NCBI GenBank assembly: GCA_949775045.1
Contig: OX459110.1
Span: 13,932,452 to 13,996,451, forward strand
Length of the DNA: 64,000 bases
Direction: 5' to 3'
From: Metridium senile
Taxonomy: Eukaryota; Cnidaria; Anthozoa; Actiniaria; Metridiidae
Position 1 is the first letter of the stretch. Every line of letters starts with the position of its first letter. Positions 57,738-64,000 of this stretch are shown here, piece after piece. Under the pieces are notes generated by a model that saw nothing but the letters and a program-made list of their open reading frames with translations, did not search any database and was not told where the DNA came from. The position numbers and the translations under genes are program-made.

Positions 57738-60700
57738 AGTGATGATGATAGTGATTAAGGTGAAGATGATTGTGACAATGATGTCAAATGATGATGGTGA
57801 TGATAATGATGAAGTGATGATGACGGTTATTATGATGATTGTTATGATGATGATGAGGATTATAATTGTGATTATAATGATTGTGATGAGGGTGAAATAT
57901 ATGATTATGATGATAATTGATAGTGATGATGACCTTTATATTGTAGTGATAATATTAATGATGATGGATGATGATAATAACAGTGTTACAGTGGGACTAC
58001 TGAAACCATGGACACCAAAACATTATTATCCTATCACGATGAAGAATATAAACATTAGAATCTCTACAAATGTTTGATTGTTTTGCTTAAAGTGCTAAAC
58101 ATTTTCATTCTATGTGAACGAAATAGATCAAGATTGAATAAGAAATATTTTAGTTTGTGAGAACCCTTAAGTTTGTGTTCGATCTCAAAAATATATATAT
58201 TTCGAAATTTGATTGGGTGGCCATGAACAAGAGACTAGTGAGTCAAGAACAATAGCAGGCCACCATATTTCGATTCGATCTATAACATTGTGTGTTTGCA
58301 TCCAAGGTATGCCATGCAAACCCAGCAGAGCGAGCCAGGTTTATCCGATGTATCTACAACCTGCTAAACTCGTCATCACCAGCAGTAAGATATGAAGCAG
58401 CCGGCACTCTTGTTACACTCTCATCAGCTCCTACAGCTGTCAAGGTACAGTGTATATATTCTACACATTAGCAAGGACATTGACCAGTTATTTTCATGTA
58501 TTTTCTCTTTGTAATATAACAGGTTCCCATTTAAATCTGTACTTCTCCCTTCTAAATCTGTAATTATGCAAATTGTGTTGATGTGTGCTAAACACACAGA
58601 TCAACCAATCAATATATTATTTCTGAAGTGAACTTCTCTGATCCATTAATCCATCCATCCATTAATCCATCCATCCATCCATCCATCCATCCATTAATCC
58701 ATCCATCCATTAATCCACCCATCCATTAATCCATCCATCCATTAATCCATCCATCCATTAATCCATCCATCCATTAATTCCTTTCTACCTAAACTTCTTC
58801 TTTCTTCCCTTCTTTCCTTTCGTTTCTGCCTTCTTTCCTTTGTTCTTTCCTACATTCTTGCATTCTTTCATTCCTTCCTTCCTTCACTCATCGCTCCATT
58901 CCTCCATTTATTAATTATCCAAAATTTCCTTGTACATGGGAATCATTATAATTAATAATAAGTCATTTCTTCCACATTAAATAAAATGTAATTTTATTGT
59001 AACAGTATTATGTTATACACATGGGTTATATGTGTATATGGGTTATTTTATAACTGCTGGCTATCTTTGTGTGTTTAGTCTGCAGCATCTTGCTACATTG
59101 AGTTGATTGTCAAAGAAAGTGACAACAACGTCAAGCTGATTGTCCTTGATCGCCTGATTAAACTGAAAGAAAACCCAGATCACGAGAAAGTGATGCAGGT
59201 AATAAAGCCACAATACATTTGTACTCCAACGAAGTTAGTATTCTACGCACTGAAATAATGCTGGGAACAATTACATCAAACTTTGGGAATTACTGTGATA
59301 GACTGGCTCTCATGTATTATTTTTTTAAATATCCTCCTTAAAAAATCTATCTTATTGTAATTAACTGATGAAGGCTGTAATAACAGTTCAAATGGCTTGG
59401 TAAAATTCAGACAAAAAAATTGAATAACTCATCCAACAAAGTTAATGGTGTGCTTAAAATATACAATCTTCTGTTAATCCTTATCGACATGTGATTGTGT
59501 ACTCTTCTGCCTGGTGAAGACTAGCAGTAGCAAGCAAAATATTGTGGTCCAAGCCTGTGGTATCTCCAGTAGATGTTTGTAGGTTGTGTTGATATTTATT
59601 TTAACAGACACTTTCCATCAACCTGTATTGATTTTATTTAAGACCAAGCTTTCGGGCTACTAGCACATCATCAGGGTAAACATTGTGAAGATTTTGTTAT
59701 TACAACTGTGGTAATTGTATGACAAACCATTAACCTAATGTGATATCACTGATGGATCTATTACTGTTACTGGTAATCTATTAGGAACTTGTATTGAACA
59801 TTTCTATTACTGATAGGTAATAGAATGAAATTTGTAACACCGTAAAAAATATTGACTTAACTTTACTGACGTTTCGAGCTTTAGCCCTTCATCAGAGGGC
59901 TAATTAAAGCTTGAATTGTCAGTAAAGTTTAGTCAACATTTTTTACAGTGTTACAAATTTCATTATATTAGCTATCATTTATATCAAACACCGACGCAGC
60001 CTATACTTGCTAGTTTCCATTTATATTTCTATTACTGTTAATCTATTAGGAACTAGTAATGGATATCCTTCGTGTGTTGGCTTCGCCTGATCCTGAAGTA
60101 AGAAAGAAGACTCTACAGCTTGTACTAGATCTAGTGACATCTAGAAACATCCATGAGGTTGTTGCTGTCTTGAAGAAGGAAGTGACAAAGACTCACTTTG
60201 AGAGTGAACATGCCGACATAGGAAGCTACAGACAGGTAACAGACTTGCTCATGAACTAACACACTCACCATATTTTACAGTTAATGTTTATATATACCTA
60301 TTTCAAAAATTGTTGTCGCAGCCGAAGCTACAGTTCGCACTCTAAAGCCTGCAAAGGATGTCGATTACATGGACTAAATTTGTGATTCATTGCACGTTTT
60401 TTAAATAAATATTTGTATTTATATCTACCACAACAACATCTCGTTTTGGTCATATAACACAAACATGTACAACCAAAATATGCTATGAATATATCGATAA
60501 CAAGAGAAGAAATACCGACATCCTTTGCAGGCTTCAGAGTGTGGACTGTGGCTTTGTTTGTGACAATGATTTTTGAAATAGGAATTGCAAGAACGTTGTC
60601 CTGACTTTTGTAATTTAGTGAAAAGGAATTAATTAATTAACAAATAGAACAGGCTTTTCCGTGCTCTGTTCAGTTATAAAGCACGATGAAAGTGACGAGA

Positions 60701-62081
60701 GCACGAAAGAAGTGATGGGAGAAGCACGAGCTGAAAGCGAGTGCTTCTCCTCACTTTTTGAGTGCTCTCTTCACTTTCTGAGTGCTTTATAACTGAACAG
60801 AGCACGGAAAAGACTGTTCTATTTGTTTTATTATATATTTGCTCATTTATTTTAAGCTTAAATCACTTTAATTTCACATTTTTTATCGATTAAGTTACTG
60901 ATTCTTGTTCAAAATTCTCCCTACTAACATTCATGTGAGTTCTCGAGGGCTGATTGGTTACCGTCTTGGTTTCCTATTTCGGTCTCCTATAACACTGTCA
61001 CGCCACGCTACACTTGTGCGAATGAAATTCAATCTATGCAAAAGGGACTGCAAAAGGCCGATAAAAACAAGTTTTTATGGATAAACGATGAATGAAAATC
61101 ACTTTTCTGTAAGTAAAAAATTGTAATAAATGCCAGTTTGTTCTCATGGAGCATATGTGTTTTAAATTTATGCCGTTTTGCAGTCCTTTTGACAAATTTT
61201 CACCAACTGTTCGTCCCAAGCAAACCGTTTGCTGAAACTGATAGTAATCTTAATTTTTTTCAGCAAAAACATGCACAAAGTTGTTTTTGTTAGAGAATAC
61301 AATATTTAGGGATCGTTTGGAAAGCTATGCTTTTTGTAGAAGTCTTGAAATCATCAAGTTTGGTGTAATTTTATATTTGGCCGGTTTTTGAGTCCTATAT
61401 ATTTTGCGATTTGTTTTTTGGTGACTTTTTGGTTGTATTTTACATTTTTTTTCTTTTGAAACTTCACTTTGCCTTCTAAATATAAACAATTGTATTTCTG
61501 TGTGAAAATAGGCTGATTCTCAATATTTCCTGATTTAAAATATCTTATTTTAGTGTTTTGTTTTCTAATTTTGCCAGAGCTTGAAAGAAATCGATTTCGG
61601 TGCGTGACAGAGATTCGTGATGATGTCGTCACAACTGTGCTCCGTTCACCTATAAAGCACAGTGCTCGACCAATCACAACGCGCGTAGTATCTCAAATAT
61701 ATAATAAAAGACAATAGAATATATCTCAAACTGAAACATTTCTTCAAGAAAGAGTTCAGCTTGAATGATCTTCTTTTGTCTTTTAATTAATTCCTATCCT
61801 ACTAAATTACAAAAGTCAGGACAACGTTCTTGTAATTAGGTGTATATATAATTAACATTTATTTAGTATTGTAAATCCAAAATTGTTCTGTTTAGTTCTT
61901 TAGTTTATTGTACTTCTAAATAGTTTGCACTAATACTAGAAGGAATACCATTGACACTGTTAACACTATTGACATTATTAAACTGTTGTGTTTCTAGATG
62001 CTTGTACGAACACTACATACTTGCAGTGTCAAGTTCCCTGATGTCGCCAACTCCATTGTACCACTGGTATGTACATGAAAC

Positions 62082-62151
<70 letters not shown>

Positions 62152-63439
62152 CCAAATGTAAAATGTATAAATAAGATATATTTGTAAGGGGTCTTGAAAG
62201 TAGGAGATTGGTAACTATTTTGATGAATGGTACACACAGAGCAGCAGAAACATGCACGGTGAGGAATGCCTGGGTTTAAAGCCATTTTGCTAAAAAACAA
62301 CAATGGTGACCCCCAATAGTTTTATCAACTGGCAAAGTCTCAGGAAATTGACATTTACTTTGCATATTTTACTCTTCGAACGTCCTTTAATTAAACATAT
62401 GTGGACTACTCATCAAAATGTACAATAGCTAGCAGTAACTTGTATAGGTTTATGCTCAAGTATTTCAATCTAAAGAAAATGATACTAGGGACAAAGTAAG
62501 GGATAACTTTCAGTTCAACAAGTGTGGGCTTTGTCAGTGCTTCAATTGAAATGATTGGAGCTAAAATGTATAATATAGTTGACTCTCTTTGATAGCCACT
62601 TTTTAAGCAACCATTCTGTATATGGCCACTTTTTCTGGTCCGAGAGTGGTAATTTACAAGAGAGTCAACTGTGTTACAGTTAACTGACTTGTCATTGGTA
62701 ATGAAATAATAAGGATACATTTAGATTGATTGTGTGTTTTTGTCTACCAGTTGATGGAGTTCCTAGGTGATTCTAATGAACAAGCAGCCTTTGACGTATT
62801 GGTGTTTGTCCGTGAAGCCATCCAACGGTTTGAGCAGCTCAAGCCAGTCATCATGGAGAAACTACTGGAGAATGTACACATGATTAAGACTGTCAAGTAA
62901 GGACAAAATATAATTGTGTTTGTTTGTTTACTCATTTCTGTGATTGTAACTTGTTTGTCTGTTTGTTTATAGGTTTGTTTGTTTTGTCTGTTTGTTTGTC
63001 TTTCTGTATGTCTGTTTGTTTGTTTGTCTTCCTGCTTGTTTATTTATTTGTTGTTTTGTCTGTCTGTTTGTTTGTTTGTTTGTTTATCTGCCGTTCTGTC
63101 TGTTTGTTTGTTTGTCTGTTTGTCTTTCTTTCTTTCTTTCTTTTTAATGATAACAAACAAGAAAATAAACAAGAATAATCAAACAGTTATTTACAAATAT
63201 AGTGCCACAATAGATGTGACACTCAAGAAGTTTTACTTTTTACATGTAGAGTGTTCGCCTTTCTGTCTGTTTGTTTGTCTGTTTGTTAGTCTGTTTGTTT
63301 GTCTGTTTGTTTGTTTGTCTTTTTGTTTGTTTGTCTGTTTGTCTGTTTGTTTGTCTGTTTGTTTGTCTGTCTGTTTGTTTGTCTGTTTGTTTGTCTGTCT
63401 GTTTGTTTGTTTGTCTGTTTGTTTGTTTGTTTGTCTGTT

Positions 63440-63470
<31 letters not shown>

Positions 63471-63713
63471 TGTTTGTTTGTCTGTCTGTTTGTTTGTTTG
63501 TCTGTTTGTTTTTTCTGTTTTTTTCTGTTTTTTTATTTGTCTGTCTGTCTGTTTGTCTGTTTGTTTGTCTGTTTGTCTGTCTGTTTGTTTGTCTGTTTGT
63601 TTGTTTGTCTGTTTGTTTGTTTGTCTGTTTGTTTGTTTGTCTGTCTGTCTGTTTGTTTGTCTGTTTGTTTGTCTGTCTGTTTGTCTGTCTGTTTGTTTGT
63701 CTGTTTGTTTGTT

Positions 63714-63752
<39 letters not shown>

Positions 63753-63765
63753 TTGTTTGTTTGTT

Positions 63766-63801
<36 letters not shown>

Positions 63802-64000
63802 AGTTTGTTTGTCTGTTTGTTTATTTGAAGTGTCTGTTTATTGATTTGTCTTTTTACTTTTGTGTTCTATTTTTAATATAAAACAACATGAATCAATTAA
63901 TATTTTATTAGGATCCATCGTCATGCGTTGTGGATTCTTGGTGAATATGCCACCAGTAAGGCAGACATCATGTCAGTAATAGAAGAGATCAAGAAAGGAC
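50519..64000 (+). CDS. COPB1: Coatomer subunit beta (beta-COP), first twelve exons, 3' end outside window
   Basis: Exons: 50519-50612, 51890-52119, 53739-53801, 54864-54970, 55769-55883, 56944-57036, 58308-58445, 59079-59198, 60050-60235, 61998-62066, 62751-62896, 63912-beyond 64000; about 483 of roughly 950 residues. Coatomer beta is a subunit of the COPI coat that drives retrograde Golgi-to-ER and intra-Golgi vesicle traffic; its N-terminal half is an adaptin-like alpha-solenoid. Landmark conserved stretches are [113 protein letters not shown] and HALWILGEY. The ATG is in the expected place for the family. All phases agree and there is no stop or frameshift. Introns are rich in mobile elements. 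Confidence 0.97.
50842..51281. mobile_element. TTAA-flanked MITE in beta-COP intron 1
   Basis: TTAA then GGTAGTCGTACCTATTATCG is inverted against CGATAATAGGTACGACTACC then TTAA. Inner arms (ATATATATCTTCT) also pair. It is about 440 bp and has no ORF. Confidence 0.8.
52243..53164. mobile_element. TTAA-flanked TIR element in beta-COP intron 2
   Basis: TTAAGGTGACTCCAACATAA is inverted against TTATGTTGGAGTCACCTTAA. The inverted repeats extend about 125 bp on each side, to GTATTTAGGTTTCTAA. No transposase is present. Confidence 0.85.
53195..53335 (-). mobile_element. tRNA-like SINE, beta-COP intron 2
   Basis: The minus strand has a head with GGGTGTCTAAGAGCGCTG (A box-like), GGCTTCGATTCCCGGC (B box) and a tail GCTTGTTTGATGTGTTGTTC. 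It is the same family as 5880-5995. Confidence 0.65.
53515..53600. repeat. Dispersed short repeat with AGCGCCTC palindrome
   Basis: Contains TTTATATAGCGCCTC and GAGGCGCTTTACAAT around a short loop, a short imperfect hairpin that looks like a retroelement tail. The assignment is tentative. Confidence 0.35.
54331..54403 (+). tRNA. tRNA-like unit 1, anticodon position GGT (Thr-type), possibly SINE-derived
   Basis: Folds as a 73-nt cloverleaf: acceptor GGCTTCA/TGAAGTC, D arm GCTC/GAGC, anticodon stem TTGCA/TGCAA with 7-nt loop CCGGTAC, T arm ATGGG/CCCGT with loop TTCAAAC. Position 33 is C rather than the near-invariant T, and GGT is not the usual eukaryotic Thr anticodon. A tRNA-like repeat or pseudogene is therefore as likely as a working tRNA. 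A and B boxes look intact. Confidence 0.5.
54577..54649 (+). tRNA. tRNA-like unit 2, nearly identical to unit 1
   Basis: The same cloverleaf, with T loop TTCAAAT instead of TTCAAAC. It is in the second unit of the 246-bp direct repeat. The same caveats apply (C33, GGT). Confidence 0.5.
55322..55366 (+). repeat. Truncated tRNA-like SINE head, beta-COP intron 4
   Basis: TGGTGTAGTGGTTAACAC followed by ATCGGACTAGAAAGCC looks like a tRNA 5' half with an A box. No B box follows. A fragment (GGTTAACACATCGGACTAGA) repeats at 55470. Confidence 0.4.
55989..56612. mobile_element. hAT-like non-autonomous element, beta-COP intron 5
   Basis: CAGGGATTCTGGCATTATGC is inverted against GCATAATGCCAGAATCCCTG, flanked by TAAACG on both sides (55983-55988, 56613-56618). 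Multiple sub-terminal CCGCATAATT motifs occur at both ends. CAGGG ends are hAT-like, although hAT usually gives an 8-bp duplication. The internal 78-codon frame has no recognisable content. Confidence 0.75.
57055..57800. repeat. (GAT)n-rich tandem array, beta-COP intron 6
   Basis: A unit of about 160 bp (AAGTAGAAGATGATTGTGAC, CATGTCAGGAAATGATGGTG) recurs three times, followed by a pure (GAT)n run at 57645-57735. Confidence 0.95.
57987..58220. mobile_element. 3'-truncated copy of the 22986 MITE, just before beta-COP exon 7
   Basis: Shares ACTACTGAAACC, AATCTCTACAAATGTTTGAT and AATAGATCAAGATTGAATAA with 22986-23332. It ends about 90 bp before the exon 7 acceptor. Confidence 0.7.
58645..58785. 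repeat. (CCAT)n tetranucleotide array, beta-COP intron 7
   Basis: ATCCATCCATTAATCC units. Confidence 0.95.
59815..59985 (-). repeat. Hammerhead-like repeats, two copies head to head, beta-COP intron 8
   Basis: The minus strand reads CTGATGAAGGGCTAAAGCTC then GAAACGTCAG: CTGATGA, a stem GGGCT/AGCTC with AA loop, then GAAA, which is the conserved hammerhead core arrangement. A degenerate inverted copy abuts it on the plus strand (GAGGGCTAATTAAAGCTTGA). Flanks are the shared TAATAGAATGAAATTTGTAA tail. Confidence 0.6.
60295..61850. mobile_element. Second copy of the exon-5 foldback MITE, split by a nested element, beta-COP intron 9
   Basis: Left arm ACCTATTTCAAAAATTGTTG onwards; right arm through CTTCAGAGTGTGGACTGTGG and TTTTTGAAATAGG at 60582, with the last bases (AGGTGTATATATA) beyond the nested element at 61838. 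It carries the same coding-like stretch ([11 protein letters not shown]) as left-paralog exon 5. Confidence 0.8.
60583..61837. mobile_element. 1.25-kb TIR element nested in the MITE
   Basis: AATTGCAAGAACGTTGTCCT, continuing to about 37 bp, is inverted against the right end with one mismatch. AGG is duplicated on both sides (60580-60582, 61838-61840). An internal long hairpin (GCTTTTCCGTGCTCTGTTCA at about 60656, inverse near 60815) is present. No transposase seen. Confidence 0.8.
62085..62150. repeat. (CTGT)n array, beta-COP intron 10
   Basis: Sixteen or so perfect tetranucleotide units starting 18 bp after the exon 10 donor. Confidence 0.97.
62940..63840. repeat. (TTTGTCTG)n tetranucleotide-rich array, beta-COP intron 11
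   Basis: TTTG and TCTG units in two blocks (62950-63150 and 63260-63825). The long Cys-Leu-Phe-Val frames are artefacts. Confidence 0.97.

Noticed and set aside
62979..63881. 300-codon Cys-Leu-Phe-Val frame
   Set aside because: Translation of a TTTG/TCTG array inside a beta-COP intron.

Overview
The window is animal genomic DNA: AT-rich, intron-rich, with GT-AG introns, microsatellites and many terminal-inverted-repeat (TIR) elements. The conserved gene at the right edge is a clear metazoan beta-COP. The repeat content (tRNA-like SINEs, a CR1/L2-type LINE, repeats with a hammerhead-like core as in Penelope-like elements, and a Cys/His-rich transposase of a kind I associate with coral and anemone genomes) suggests a cnidarian, probably anthozoan. 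That placement is an inference. Coordinates were counted by hand and may be off by one or two bases.

Layout. About 140-37700 is a large, imperfect inverted duplication. The left arm (+) has a ten-exon gene for an unrecognised secreted or membrane protein (935-11545), then an intronless gene with a ubiquitin-like domain and an ADP-ribosyltransferase-like C-terminus (12516-13589). The right arm (-) repeats both in mirror order (26916-25852, then 36420-29283). Between the arms is a single-copy prosaposin-like gene, SapA-3xSapB-SapA (14549-23429). The right copy of the unknown gene is intact at 644 aa. The left copy is interrupted in exon 9 by a 2.6-kb LINE, and a TA-flanked foldback element at its intron 4/exon 5 boundary adds 26 in-frame codons. 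The right arm serves as the empty site for both insertions.

37.7-40.2 kb is mostly non-coding. 40262-48190 is one apparently complete DNA transposon: TTAA at both ends, 983-bp nearly identical TIRs, and a three-exon gene for a transposase of about 1158 aa. 48.2-50.5 kb is intergenic and repeat-bearing. From 50519 to the end run the first twelve exons (about 483 aa) of coatomer subunit beta. Its introns hold a dense set of non-autonomous elements, including TTAA-ended TIR elements, a hAT-like element, a TIR element carrying two tRNA-like units, and a copy of the foldback element that was exonised in the left paralog, itself split by another TIR element.

The genes show no operon-like cooperation. 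The main interest is genome evolution: paired paralogs that serve as filled-site and empty-site controls, exonisation of a mobile element, and a long-TIR transposon that looks recent.
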